Shown: positions 23,522 to 40,670, counted from the first letter of the stretch. The stretch: 64,000 nucleotides of DNA from Vanilla planifolia (GCA_023846275.1 JAIUJO010000082.1:668001-732000); one strand, 5' to 3'. Translations and numbers: made by a program. Notes: a model not told the origin generated them from the sequence alone.

Positions 23522-23730
<209 letters not shown>

Positions 23731-26700
23731 CATACACACACATGCACACAAACATCCACATGCACACACAAATGCACAAAAACTCTAGCATATACACACA
23801 TGCACACACACACAAATGCATAGACATGCAAACAAACTCACACACATACACACAAGCATAGCCATGCACACACAAACATCGACATATACATAGATATGCA
23901 CACCCACATGTAGACACATGCACACACAAATATGCATACATTCATGCTTGCAAGCACATATGCACAAACACACATGCACACATACACATAGGCACATACA
24001 GATACATACACACACACACACGCACACGCACAAATACACATAAATGCATGCACACATTCATACAAACATATGCATAAACATGTAGACACACTATTACACA
24101 TGAAGACATGTACACATGCACACACACACACATAATTTACATGCACATGCACTAACACTAGTGCACACATGCATATATGCAGAAGCATACATGCATAGAC
24201 ACACAAGAATACACACACACACGTGCACACACTTGCACAAAAATACAAACTCTATGCACCCACATGCACAAAGAGATGCACAAAAAAATATTTACACATG
24301 TGCATAGGAGTACGCATTTGCACACACTCAGGATTACATAGGTACATACACATGCACACACACACATGTATACACATCTGCATAAACAAACATACACACA
24401 CACACACGCATGTATGCTTGCACACACAAATACATGTACACATACATACATGAACACACACACACATACACCCACACACATGAACACACACACACAAACA
24501 CATGCATGTCCCCAAACGCACACATGAACACACATATACATGTACACTTGCACATGCACATATGCACATACACACACAAGTGAATACACACACACATGCA
24601 TACATAACCCACAAACACACTCATACACACTCACTCACCCATGCTCACACATACACATGCTCACACAAGTAGACACACATAAATACTTTCACACACGCAC
24701 ATGCAAAGCCATACACATACACCCACACAAGCATACAATCACACATGCAAACACATACACCCACAAAACCATGCTTGCATTCACACATGTACACATGCAC
24801 AAGCCCACACCTCTAAAAGAACTCAAAAGTAAAAGCACACACTCACACACACACACACATATGCAAATAGTCACATGCACACATGTAGACCCCCCATGCA
24901 CCTGCACACACACCTACACACGAATGCTCACACACTGAACCCACACATTAATAAGAATGTACAAGCACACACGTGCTTACACAAACAAATACAAACATTC
25001 AAGCATGCACATAGTTACAAATACACACTTACCCATGCTCGCAACCTCACATGCACACAAATGTGCCAACAAGCACATACACATGCACACACACACACAT
25101 GAACTCATGCATACATGCATAAGCACACACATATTAACACATTAAAACACATACATAGACATACAAAAACACATGCACAAATGCATAGTCACATGCACAT
25201 GTAAAAAGGAGAACACACATGCACACATATACACACACACACATGCACACACACACATGCACACACACATGCATGCACAAACATGTGTATGCATACAAGT
25301 ACACACATACTCATGCATACATGCACAAATGGATGCAAACATAGACAGGGCAAAAACACACCCATATGCACATACACAAGCATGCTAACACACGCACATG
25401 CAAAAATATACACAAACATGCACACACACATGCTCACACACACCCACACACTAGCACATATACAAGCACACATGCACATGCACATTAACACACAAATATG
25501 CATATGCACACTCCAACACACCCTCATGTTCATGCACACAAACACACATGCGATTATACATACAAGCACAAAAATTCAAATACAACCAAACATGCAAGAG
25601 CATTCACACATATACATGCACACATGTACACATACACACACAAACATGTGCACCCACATGCACATATACATTCAAAAACACCCACACGCACATATATGCA
25701 AATACATATGTACACACATAAGCACTCATGCACACCCAAACATTAGTACACACACACATATGCACACATGCACATGTAAACATAGACATAGATACAAGTA
25801 GACACACAAATAAGCATGCATGCATACACATAAACACATGTGCACACCAACAAGCACATAAGCACATGCATAGACATGCATACACAAACACATGCACATG
25901 CATAGGTAAACAACAAAAGTGCACACAAGCACAAATGCACACATGTGCAAACACACACACATACATATATAAACACAAAGTTGCATGAACATAACTAGGC
26001 ACATGTACACACACATGTGCACAACACACAAACACAAGCATAAACTTGTGCATGCAACACACATAAGTACACAAAAATACAAACACACACATGCACATTT
26101 GTGCACACATTCAACAAATACACACATGCATGCATGTAGAAATGCATATCCACATCCACAGAAAAACACACAAGCATGCTCACACACATACATACAAACA
26201 CGCACACACATACACACACATACACCCACACTTGCACATACACACATGCATATAAATGAACACACATGCACATGCACACTCACACACACACACACTCACG
26301 GCCATGTACACACATGCATGTGCACACACACACACACACACACAAGAACACAAACACATCTACACATGCACAAACACACACATGCACACACATGAGTGTA
26401 CACACATGAATATGCATGCACACAAATGCACATATACATGAACATGCTCAAATAAAAACCTACACGCACATATGGAAAAATAAATACACACACACAAGTA
26501 GATACACACATTCACATGCACAAGCAAACATACACAACCACACCAACTCACTCATGCACAAATACACACATCCACCCAAGCTCACTCATTCACACAAACA
26601 CACATCCACACACACACACACACACACATCCATATAAGCATATACATACATGCATACAATCACACATGCACACACACATACACATTAATAAAAGCATGCA

Positions 26701-27803
26701 CACACATACACATACATGTACACTGATGCACAAACAAGCACAAGTAGATGCATGCACATGCATACACAAACACGTGCACTGGCATAGGTTCACACCCAAG
26801 CTGACACATATGTACACACATACATACACACAATCATGCACATGCATATAAGCAAACACACATATAGATGCATAAGCATGCACACATGCACATGAACTCG
26901 TACACATACACATATACACACATGCACATTTGCACAGATTAACATGTATCGTGCATATGCATGCTTGCACATAAAAATGAACAAATACACACATGTATGC
27001 ATACACACATTTACACACTTGAGCATGCATATGCATATAGAGATTGGCATGCACACACAAACCTACTCACATAAAAACATACACAGGCACACATACACAG
27101 AAGCACGAATGCACTCATGCACATGCACACACATACACACACATACACAAAGATGCATGCACACACACATCCATATATATATGTAGACAAGCACACACAC
27201 ATAAATGCATAAAAACACATGCATGTGTAAGCACATGCATACACATGCACACAAATGTGTTGACACACATAGACAACTACACATACAAGTACACACACAC
27301 TCACTCGTACAAACACAAGCACACACACACACATGCTCACATAAAAACTTTCATAGACACAAGAACACCCATGCACACATATCCACTTGTGCACACCCAT
27401 GCACACACACTTACACACATACACACAAAGGCACACACATGCTCCTATGAACACACACACATATGAATGTCCATGCACACACAAATGTAATAACACTATA
27501 CACATGCACGCAATTGCACATGTATGCACTCACACATAGACACACTTACACATGTGTACACAAGTGTGTGTGCACATACAAGCACATACATAGATGCACA
27601 TGCACATATGAACACACAGACATACATGCACACACACATAAACACATTCACACATGCGCTTACACATACATGTACATACACACATGCAAACACATGCGCA
27701 CACATAGACACACGCATATCATGCACACAAAGGATAACATGCACATTGACAAAGGCTCATGCACATGCATGTAGACCCACCCACAAACCCATGCATATTG
27801 ACC

Positions 27804-27924
27804 CACACTAACATGAACACAAACACATATGCAACTACATAGGGAAACACAGACACAGTAGACTCACACTAACATGACCACAAACACATATGCAACTACA
27901 TAGGGAAATGCAGACACATAAACA
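27804..27924. repeat. 61-bp direct duplication within the satellite
   Basis: Copies beginning CACACTAACATG at 27804 and 27865 share ACACATATGCAACTACATAG and the unusual GGGAAA, with only a few differences. The GGG run is rare in this field and makes the duplication easy to see. Confidence 0.85.
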
Positions 27925-29900
27925 CACATTAAAATACATATACAAAGACTTGCACATACACACATGCACATGAGCACATACACAAACACAGATACCAGCA
28001 TGCACAAGAGCATGTGTACACACACATGTAGATTGACATTCCAATATGCACACAAATAACTACATACACATATATGCATACATGCACACACATACACACA
28101 CACTCTCTCTCTCTCTCTCACACACATGCACACATGCACATCCACATCCATGAATAAAAACATGAATATGCACACACACTTGCACACACTTGCATCACAC
28201 ATACATGCATAAGCACATACACATGCACATGCAAACACACACACATGCACATGGAAATACAAACACACACACATGTACAAACACACACATGAGCATGCAT
28301 GCACATAAACAACATGCACACACAAAGATGCATGCACACTGGTGTACCCACACACACAAGAGCATGCATGCACACACACACAGATGCACTCACATGAACA
28401 CACACACATGCATACACACCAAGACACACTCATGCATGCACATATATGCACACACATGTAGACACACATACACACCCATGCACATTCCTATAAGTAGTAG
28501 CACACACAAACATGCATATAGATACACACACACACAGAAACAAACATGCACACATGTACACACATTCAAATGCATGCATAGATTTTTAAACAACCAGACA
28601 CACATAAACATATATGTCCATAGCCATACATATACCCACACACACAAGCAACCACACACTTGCATACACATGCACCCAAAAACACGCACACGCACATGAA
28701 TGCACATGCACAAACACATCCACCTGCTTGCACACGTAAATGCACACCGACACATCCACATCACATATAGATGCACACACACTCACACATAGATGCATGC
28801 ACACTCACATGCATGCATATTAACAAGCACACAAAGACATACATGCTCACATATATACACACACTTGTACATACACATGCAAATATGTACATATAAACAC
28901 ACACATGCACACGCACTCGCACACACCCACACAAACACACACAGACACACACATGCATACACATATGAACATGCACATATACATAGATGCATGCACACAC
29001 GCACATATAAGCATAGGTGCACACACACTTGTCTACACACACATACACATGAACAAACACCCACGACCATACTTGAACACGCACAGAAACACATAAAACA
29101 TACATTCATATACAAATGTACAAACACACACTTTTTCACATGCACATGAAAGTGCATTCATGCACACACTGTCACACACATGCACACACACACACACACA
29201 TGTGCATAAGCATATAAACATGCTCTCACATGCTCATGTACACACTCACATACATGCAATCATAACCACACACTCACATACACATGCACACACACACACA
29301 CGTACCTAAGCACACAAACAAGCACACATAGTCACACCAACACATACACATAGCCCCATACATACATTCAAGCATGCTGGCACACTTATGCATGTAAGCA
29401 TTTGTGCACATGTACATGTGTGCACACTCTTATCCACACACACACACACGCACACTCATTGACCAACAAACACACCTCTACACATACTCACACATGCATG
29501 CAAGCCCACACACATACACAAACCCATATACACACATGCACATTGCACACACATATACACATGCACACATGCACACATAAATGCACATGCATGTAGGTAG
29601 GAAAGATTCTCTTACTTGGAAATAAATTCACTTTATGAGTTTTTGACCTTTTCTTCACTAATAGTTCTAGTTGAAAACTCCAACATATTTTTAACAATGT
29701 CTCAAATTTCCAAATCATCAACTTCTAAAATTAAATGCATAATATTTTTTCAATAAAGATAAGACTCACCTTTGAACGATGGTGGTCAATGGACAAAGCT
29801 CTCTCAAATAAGATCACCTTATTCTAAACATAAGGAAGAGTCATAAGGATCTTGTTTGTAAAATTTCTTTCTTTTATGGAAACCTTGCTCTGATATCACT

Positions 29901-30926
29901 TGATCTGAATAGTATGAGGCAAAACGTATAAGGGGAAGGGGTGAATTTTGCATTTAACAAAACTTTTAATTTTAGAAAAAATTTTCATTTAAGAAAAATT
30001 TTTATGTATAAAAGTAAAATTTATTATTAAGATGATAGTTGACAAAATGAAATTGCTCAACAATGAAAGAAATGCACCAAAAAGTTTTAGGTGCTTTGAG
30101 AAAAACATATGCCAACATCCACTCATTCACCATTAGGGCTTCCACCAACAACTCTCCTTTGTTGAAAATTGGTAAGGGTAAACCAATTACAAACTAGTTC
30201 TACAAAGAGACATGAAAATCTATAAAAATCAGTAACATAACAAAATTGAAAGGTTTACTAAAATTTCTACATGAAAAATTTCCACACCTTTAATCTTTCA
30301 AATAAGAGTGGCAAAAACTAATTCGTAGTGTTGATATTACTAGGATGATATAAAAAACTAATAGAATAGTGTATAAGAAATAATAATTGAAAGAGCCCAT
30401 AGCTCTTGCAAGCACTTTGAAATTTCATGCTCTCAATTTTGAACTTCTCTTGAGTGCTTATGAAATTATCCAATTGATTCAATAACAAAGAAATGTTGGT
30501 AAATGATCTCTATTTATAGTCAAAATAAAAACATCCCAAAATGACTCCCCAAGACTAGAATTAGCTTTTCCAAAAGATAGTCATTACAGGAGACAAAAAA
30601 AGATGAAGAAACGCAACTCTCATCTGATTTTAAGTGGATAGAGAAGGAATCCTCTGAACAAAATAACTATTAAAGGGTTTAGATATAATCACAATAAGAT
30701 ATAATCTGGATCATTAGATCCAAAAGTTGGATGGACAATGGTGATGATCAGGATAGGGTTGACAAAGGTGGAGGACCTCTCAACCAAGCATTCTGAATGA
30801 TGGCTAGATGAAAAAAAACTATTCACAAATGTAGAGGAAAATATGACCATTTGATCACAAAAATAGGTGACAAGTTGGTACAAATGTGCTCATGTTTGGA
30901 AAAAATGTCATTTATTTAGTCCCACA
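29901..30926 (-). repeat. Copia LTR (1026 bp)
   Basis: On the - strand it starts TGTGGGACTAAATAAATGAC and ends AGATCA, so it has the TG...CA termini expected of an LTR, and the primer-binding site follows after two bases. A TATA box sits inside at a sensible place. The length suits copia LTRs of the SIRE type. No second copy is present in the window to confirm the edges. Confidence 0.7.
30511..30518 (-). promoter_or_regulatory. TATA box of the copia LTR
   Basis: The - strand reads CTATAAATAGAG, a textbook plant Pol II TATA box. It lies about 410 bp into the LTR, which would make the upstream part U3 and the downstream ~600 bp R-U5. Confidence 0.6.
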
Positions 30927-31566
30927 TTTCAAAGCAATGTAAGTGATTGCTCCATATATTACTTCCTCTACACAAAATATACATCATAGCATATTAGGAT
31001 TGGCTGCCCTAGGTGCCCTTGGAATGTCGTTATCTAAGGCACTTGAGCATAATATTAACATGTCTCACCTGATGCGTACAGATTATTTATCATTAACATC
31101 TAACTCAACTTGTATGCCAAAGTTCAGTTTAGGAATCATGTCCTAACTTGATTAACCCAAGCTACTATAGGATTCAAACCTTAATCAATACTTGGGCTAG
31201 ACTCAACTAAATTTTAAACAGACTCCTAAGCTATAGCTCCCTAGTGCCAAGCACTAATGGCCACTTGACTCGAGCCTTTAGGCTTGACGGAGGGGTTTGG
31301 GGCTTAGATCGAAACCTTCTTTAAAAATTATAAAATTTGGGAACACAAATAAACTTAATTTTAAAAACCAAAGGTTACATAGTGCATCACTATAAAAACT
31401 AACTCAAATATGCATGAATCATGATAATCCTATAAACCATAAATATAATGAAAAAAGGTTTAACATAATGACTATGTAGATATTTAGAGATGTAGTTTTT
31501 TGTGGATTAGCCACTCAATAAATAACATAGTCTTTAGCTTGAAATGAACAAGTTAAGCCTTCAATC
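30927..31566. other. Unassigned non-satellite DNA flanking the copia LTR
   Basis: About 640 bp of ordinary AT-rich sequence separates the LTR from the resumed satellite, which restarts sharply near 31567 with CGCACACACACAAGCAC. I see no protein motif and no known repeat. It may be genomic DNA that was present before the satellite expanded on both sides, or part of another transposon into which the copia element inserted. Confidence 0.5.
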
Positions 31567-32459
31567 TTCGCACACACACAAGCACAATCATGCACACAAA
31601 AACACAGGCACACACACGCATGCACACACATATAGAAGCACAAGCATTGACAAATGTATCCACATGCATATGCAAAGAAACACACATGCACTATCTCACA
31701 CACTCACATATGCACATGCACACACAAACACACACTCATGCATAGGCATGCACACATGAATAAATGCACAAACACACATGTGGAGTTGCACACACTAAAG
31801 AAAAGACACAAAGAGATATACATGCTTGCATGAATGCACACATGCACGCACACACACACATGCACACACACATGGATAAACATAGACTTACATGCACACA
31901 CAGCAAAAATGAACACACACATGTATGCATACCCACACACACTCATGCTATTCACATAGAGAATCATACACACAACCAAACAAGCACACAATCATGCACA
32001 TAAGCACACACATACGCATACACACATGAGCAAACCCATGTACACACACACATACACATAGATGCAAACACACACATACATGTGCACACTCATGCACAGA
32101 CACATGCATATGTTGACACAAATAGGCACATCCACAAACACATGCATAAATACACCTAAAAACATGAGCACGCACACATGAACATAGACTCACACATAAA
32201 TACGCATGCATGCACACACATGTGCACTAGCTCACATGTGTACACATGCAAATATAGTTGGCACACTGTATATACACACCCATCCATGTAGGTAGGCACA
32301 CACACACATCTACATACACACATATACACAAATAAACACACACGACCACACACACACACATGCACATGCACACACATATGCACATGAATACATAGACTCA
32401 TGCACACATCTGCATATATACACACAAAAACACATGCACATAAGCACGCAATACACACA

Positions 32460-33838
32460 CACACACACGCATGCACGTAGGCATGCACAAATGCATGCAC
32501 ACATACTCACCAACATATACATATAAACATACATGCATGTGCAATTCCACACACATACATACACACTCATAAGAACACACGTGTAGAAAGACACACAAAA
32601 CCACATGCACACATGAATGCGTACCTACACACACACACACTAAAAAACAAAAGCACACACTCGCACATACACAAATAGGCATACATAAATAGCACAGACA
32701 TGCATGAACACACACACACATGCATTTATATGCAAATGTCAACACACACATAATAACATGCACACATAGGAACATATGCACACATGTGCATGCTTGCACA
32801 CATGCATAAATATACAAACTCAGACATGAATACTTGCACACGCATTCACATGTTTGTGCATGAACAAACACATGCACACACGCTATGATGCACTCACACA
32901 CAAACATACATAATTACATTTACACACACAAACAAACACTCACATGCATGCACATAGCACACAAACATATACACACATGCACACACATTCACATACGCAA
33001 CACATTTGCACACACCAACAAACACATGCACACACATATGCACATAGACACACACAAACACTCACATACATGCATGCACACATCCACACATACAAATACA
33101 TTGTCATAGACACACACACACATATGCACATGCAAACATACACTCATAAACATGAATGCATTCACAGAGACATAGACATAATCACAAACACACACACATA
33201 TGCACGCACACACACTCACACAAACGTGCATAGATGTACACACACACACACGTGCATAATAGGAACACATCTATATATGCACACACATGCATATCTACAT
33301 ACACAAATACACGAATAGACACACATGCACACACACAATACACAACCATGCACACATGCATGTAGACTCACACATGCACATGCACACAAACATGCATACA
33401 TAGATTCACACACATGCACCCATGTGCACACACATGCATGCAAGAATGCAAAAGGCACACATGCACACACACACACACAAACACGTAGGCACACACAAAT
33501 GCATGCATGCACACTCACAAGAACAAAAACATAAACATGTATGCATGTGAAATTGCACATGAACTCACTCATAAGTACATACATTCACAAAGATACACAC
33601 ACACCCCCAATTGTATACATTAATGCATAGCTATGCACACTCACAAAAAAGCCCACACACACACACACTCACACATACACAAATAGGCATGCACACATAA
33701 CACAGACATGCACACACACACATGCATACATATGTAATTGCACACACACATACCAACATACACGTTAACACATGTGCATGCTTGCACATATGTACAAATA
33801 CACACATGAATGCACACACATACATGTATACACATGAA
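32460..33838. repeat. Segmental duplication in the satellite, copies offset by 1008 bp
   Basis: Segment 32460-32830 is matched by 33468-33838. Shared landmarks keep the same offset: CACGTAGGC at 32474 and 33482, ACAAATAGGCAT at 32671 and 33679, plus GCACAGACATG/ACACAGACATG and CATGTGCATGCTTGCACA later. Copies have diverged by substitutions with little net length change. It shows that parts of the field grew in ~1-kb steps, beyond simple slippage. Confidence 0.75.
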
Positions 33839-35180
33839 CACACATATGCATGCACACTGAAATGCACATACACACAAACAAACATGTACTAATGCGAATG
33901 CATATACACATATAAATAAACCCTCACATACAGACATGCACACATATGCACATAGACACATGCATGCACATACACACAAGCACACACCAACAAATATAGA
34001 TGCTTGTGTGCACAAACATATGAACACACGCATTCACATCCAAGACACTGAGGTTGACATGCACACATACACACATAGATGCATACATGCACACTCTCTC
34101 ACACACACCTACTTCCACACACATGCTCACATCCACATGCATGCACAAAAAGAGACAAATGCACACATGCACACACACATACACAAACATACCGATTGAT
34201 ACACACACATATGCATATGCAAACACACGTATTCACACATATACACACGTGTGTGTGCATACATGCACAAGCATGCATGGACATATGTATGCACTTTTCA
34301 ACACATGTACAAATGCTTGTACACATGCATACACCCACAAACACACAAGGACACATAAGTACATGCACATATAGACATAAACACTAATAAATTCTCATGC
34401 AAACCAACACCCACACATATGCCCATGCACACATGCACATGAACACACACACACACACACAAAAACATACAAACATACACTCACACATTTGCACAAACAC
34501 ACATGCACATATATATGCACACAAATATGCATGCACAAAAATGCACTTGCACACACACACATATACACAAATACGCAAACACATATGCACTCACATAGGA
34601 ACACATAAGCATAAACGTATACACACTCATGCACAAGCACATGCACACATAGACATGCATGCATGAACATACACACCCATATGCATACACTCACACACAC
34701 ATACACATACACACACATCTATACACATGCACATATGCAAACACACACATGCATGCACAAGTAGTCATACACATGCACATACATAAACATGCTCAAAACA
34801 CACACACACACACATACATGCATACATGTAGCTACATAGATTATACACCTGCACATGTACACTCATGCACATGCATACATACTCACACATGCACATGCAC
34901 AAGCACACATAGATAAAAAAACACAAGCGTGCACAAAGACGAGCAAACACAAGCATGTGCATGCACTCACAAACATACACACATTCATGCACAAGCATAA
35001 ATAGACTCACATGAACCCACACCAACACATGTACACTGATGCACCACAAATATGCACACACATGCATGTAGACATAAACATGCACACACATAAACATAAG
35101 AACACACACATGCATGTACACATGCACATGAACATACACGTACACTTACACATGCACAAAAACAAAAATGCACACACATA

Positions 35181-35229
35181 CTAGCATGCAGAAACACACA
35201 ATCAACTAGCATGCAGAAACACACAATCA
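35181..35229. repeat. 25-bp direct duplication
   Basis: CTAGCATGCAGAAACACACA followed by ATCA occurs at 35181 and again at 35206. The copies are identical over the shared part, so the event is recent. Confidence 0.85.
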
Positions 35230-37210
35230 CACATAGTATACACATATGTACACATACAACTAGACTTATGCACAAACACACATACATATGCAAATATGTG
35301 AATGCATAAAAAAACACAGACAAATAAGCATATATACACACATTCATTCACATGCACTTATAAAAATAAACACACATTCACACACACACACACATGCACA
35401 CACCTATACAAACACATGCATACACCTACATGCACACATTGACATACACAAGCTAATATTCATAAACACAAGTACACAAACACACATAGCCACTCAAGCA
35501 CACACACATATAATTAATCACACCAACATGCATGTAAGCATAAAAACACACACATGCACATGCACGCACATGCACGTACATGCACACACACATGAATACA
35601 CATGCACACATGTGCAAAGGTATAAACACGCACACACATTGGATTACACACTACTCATACATATGCACATAAACATGAGGACACACACCTGATCGTGCAT
35701 GCACATGCACACACATGCACACACACACACATGCATGCATACACATAAACACATGCACAATCATACATACATGCACACTCATACATACATGCACATGCAC
35801 ACACATACACATGAGCATAGACTCAAAAAGACATAGAAGCACACACTCATGCACTTGCACGCACATATGCACATATATGTCCATGCTCAGGCACAAATGA
35901 ACTCACACACAAAAAGACTAGCACATCAAAACACGCTGAGATGTGCATACCAACACACCCACGTGCAAACGAACATGCACCCACGTGCATACACACCTCC
36001 ATGCATATGCACCCATTGACATGCACATGTATAACCACACACTAAAGCACACAAATAAGCGCACACATACATGCAACACAAATGCATGAACACAGTCATA
36101 TGTATGTGTGCACACCTATATGCACACACGAAACCTCATGCACACACATGCACATGAACACACACACATACATAGGCAAAAGCATGTACACACACACAAG
36201 AAAAAAGGAAAAGACACATGCACATGCACTCATACACATATAAACATACGTGAATGTACACATGCACAAGTACAGAAACATACACACACATGCACATACA
36301 CAAGCATGCACACATACATACAGACAAATGTACACATAAAAAAATACACACACACACTCACACTGATGCACACACTCACACACATAGGCATGCAAACACA
36401 AACACATTTAGATACATATGCACATAGGCACATACACACATGCACATACACTCACAACACACATATATACATGTACACACACACACATGCCCTTATGCAT
36501 GCACACACACACACACACCAACACACTCTCACACACATATGAGAACACAAATATGCACACACCAACACACACACTCGCACACAGTAAACAAATGCCTACC
36601 GACAAAAACGTAGGAGTACACATGCATGCGCACACAAACACTACAACACATGCACACTTTTACACACACAGGTTTACATACACACTTGCACAAACACATG
36701 CGACACACACACATGCATGTACACGCACACACACATGAACACACCATGTAAGTGCACACACATAAAAAAACATGTACAAATAAACATATTAGCACACAAA
36801 TACACAAGCATACACCACACATGTAACAAAGCACACAAGCACAGATACACATACATAAATCTAAGGAGGTGCACGCAAAGTCATACACACAGGCATGCAC
36901 ACACATACATATGCACACATACACACATAAGAACAAATGCACACACATAGAACACATGCACATACACAAACTTGCACATAGACACAGGTGTATGCACTTG
37001 CAAACATCCACACACATATATACACATACATACTAATGAATAGATGTACACACACCCATGTAGACAAAGGCACATACACACACACATGCACATAAACACA
37101 CACAAGAACTCACACCCACACACACCTTGACATGCACACACATGTGCTCATGTGAACACACACATGCACACACAAAATAATACACACACTGATACACACA
37201 TGTGCCCACA

Positions 37211-37275
37211 TGTGCAACCACACATGTGGTCATGTGTGCAACCACACATGTGGTCATGTGTGCAACCACACACAC
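37211..37275. repeat. 24-bp tandem triplication with CCACACATGTGG core
   Basis: TGTGCAACCACACATGTGGT starts at 37211, 37235 and, shortened, 37259. The unit holds a near-palindromic core and is richer in G than its surroundings, so it stands out as a homogenised minisatellite. Confidence 0.85.
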
Positions 37276-40200
37276 AGATAAACACGTGCACTCATGGACA
37301 CACACACACATGCATGCATGCATGTACACACAAACACCCATACACAACCACATAAACAAACACACACCCAAACACATGCACAAATACACACACCCATGCA
37401 CACACACACATGGAAAAAACACATACTCGCACACATGCACAAGCACAAGCACAAATACACACATGCACACATGCATGCATGAAAGAAAAACATGTACGTG
37501 AACACTTACACATGTACACATATGTTGCCACAAATGCACATGCGCACACATAGACTCATGCATAGACACACACATACACAGAAAAATACATACATGCAAA
37601 TGCATACAAACACACATACACACACACACACATGAACACATAAACACACATACATGCATTAGAACACACAAAAACACATGCAATCATGCACACCCACACA
37701 CACCCACACCCATGCATGCACACACACATATACATGCACATATAAACACATGTATAAGTGCCCAAAAATGCACATGTATGATCACACACACACACAAATG
37801 CATACACATGTCAATGCGCATGAATGCATACACATGCGTGCATGAGCACATACATCCATAACTAGACATGCACACACAGACAAACATGTGTACACACAAG
37901 CACACAAAAATTGCACATATGCATATGCATGCATGCATACACACAGGAACATGAATACTCCAACACACACACATTCACATATGCATGTATGCACACAACA
38001 TACATCTATACACAAACAAAAATATAAGCACACACAAACACACTCACAATGCACATACAAACACACAAATATACACGCACATGAAAAATACTGACATATG
38101 CACCCACACACACACACTCATTCACATGCATATACGCTCACACAAATGCTTAAACACATGCTCATGCACGTACATCACACACATGCATAAGCATACACAC
38201 ACCCAGGTGTGCATACACATACATGCTTAAGCACATGCACATACACTCGCACATGTACACGTACACAAGCAATCACTCACACACAGGCACACAAAAACAC
38301 ACTCACACACAAAAACTGATAGAATGCACACACAAATGTGCAAAAGTGCACAAACACATACACACACATGTATACATGCATGCATATAAAGACACACACA
38401 CAAACACAACCCCCCACACACAAAACACACATACATAATAGCATACATATGCACACACACACCTACACATGCATGTATGCACTCACATACAGACATGCTC
38501 AAACTAACACAAACATACATACACAAAAAACATGCACATGCATGTGCCCAATCATGCACACACACACACACATGAATAATCATGCACACAAACACAAGCA
38601 CATAAATGCATGAGTGCACACACACATACATACACATAAGCATGCATATAAGCACATGCTTGTACATGCACACACCCACATACACATATGCATAGATACA
38701 CACATATATATACATACTCAAATGCATACAAAGACACACACACACACATATACAAATGCACTTGCACAAGTGCACGTGTCTACACGCAAGCATAAAAACA
38801 CATGAACACTCGTACACACACATGTATACACACATGCACCTATACACACATCATATATCCACACATAAACATACCCATACAAACATATGCACACATACAC
38901 ACATGTAGACACACACGCATACACACACACACACTCATAAACATGCACATACACATGTGCACATGCACACATACATGCCAACTCACATTCATACATAGGA
39001 ACACACACACTCTCTCTCTCTCTCACATGCTTGTATAAACACAGAATGCAAACCCATGCGTGCACTCCCGCCTTGCGACACACACGCAAGAACACACATG
39101 TGTAAACATACATGCAGACATGTAGACCCACACAAGAACACACACAAACAGCTACATACATAACCACATGCATAGGCACTTGTATGTATAGATGCACGAT
39201 CACTACATAAACACTCACACATGCATGCACACATGCGTGGACACACACATACACATGCACGCAAATGCACACGCAAAAAAATATGCACACTTGCAAACAC
39301 TTATGTACACATAAAGACACAGATAGACTCACCTTCACACACATGCCCAAATGCACAAAAATATGCACACACACACACGTGTGCACATGCACGCACCTGC
39401 ACACACACACACACATACTCGAGCATGCACATACACATGCCCATGCATAGTCATGTACATGCATGCCCATTCATAGATGTGTGCACACTCACATGTACAC
39501 ACATGCCATACCACATATGCACATATGCACACATGCATGCACCCATGTAGATGCATGCATAATCATACAAACACACATGCACAAGAATAGGCACACACAC
39601 ACACACATAGGCTAACAGACATGCTCACACACATGCACATGCATACACACACATGCACAAATGCACGAGCATAGACATTGACATGCACACACGCACATGC
39701 ATGCATACTCACACAAACAAACACATACACACATGCTTGCATTTAGGCACACATACACAAACAAGTATGCACACACACAAAAAAAACACACTCACCCACA
39801 TGCAAATACACATAAACACACAGACACATATGCACACAAACACACATAAGAACCCAAACATGCATGCACATGCACACATGCACATTGATGCTGATAAACA
39901 CAACACATGCATGCATGCTCATACACACACACATGCATGTGCATGCATGCAAGCACAAACACACATGTCTGCTCGAACACACACATGCATACACATAGTC
40001 TCACACACACTCATAGAATCATTTGTATGCACACATACACACGCAAACAAACGTACAAATGTACATGCACACACTCATGCACATGCACACACATGCACGT
40101 GCACATGGACATGCATAGACGTGGACATTTAAACACATATGCACATTAATACACTTAAACACACATGGACATGCACATGCCCAGACAAAAATACACGTAG

Positions 40201-40670
40201 TCATGCATACCCACCTACTCACATACACATGCTTGCACACATACACATTCAAACACATGCATGTAAACACAAGCACACTTAAAAATATGCATGCATGAAC
40301 ACACACATGATCATACACACATATACACAAGTGCACACATTACCCATGCACATAAACACACACTCACACACACACGCACACACCTCTACAACCAGACATG
40401 CACACACTCAAGCACACATACACTCATGCTCTCAGACATGCATACAAACTATCATGCATACACTTGTAAGAAAGTGTGCACACATGTAGACACACACACA
40501 TTCACATAACTATGCATTCACATGCACACACACACAATCACATGCACACATATACATAAACACAAGCACACACACACACACACACATTTAAAGACACTCA
40601 CACATGCATAAACACAAACATACATGTGTGCATGCACACACATATGCTTAAACACGCTTAAGCTCACATA

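Larger units (their letters stand above)
29591..30926 (-). mobile_element. Truncated Ty1/copia retrotransposon: 5' LTR plus start of internal region
   Basis: On the - strand the sequence runs LTR, two bases, then TGATATCAGAGC (29887-29898), one mismatch from the TGGTATCAGAGC primer-binding site for initiator Met-tRNA used by many plant copia elements. About 300 bp of leader or early gag-side sequence follows before the satellite cuts it off at 29590. No gag motif is certain. The layout and ~1-kb LTR resemble the SIRE/Maximus group, but that is inference. The element is missing its body and 3' LTR, so it is dead. Adjacent bases 30927-30931 (TTTCA) would be one half of a target duplication, but the partner is lost. 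Confidence 0.75.

Noticed and set aside
29591-31566. A protein-coding host gene in the island
   Set aside because: Only short frames (for example 30689-30883 and 30943-31146) without motifs; LTR, primer-binding site and TATA box explain most of it.
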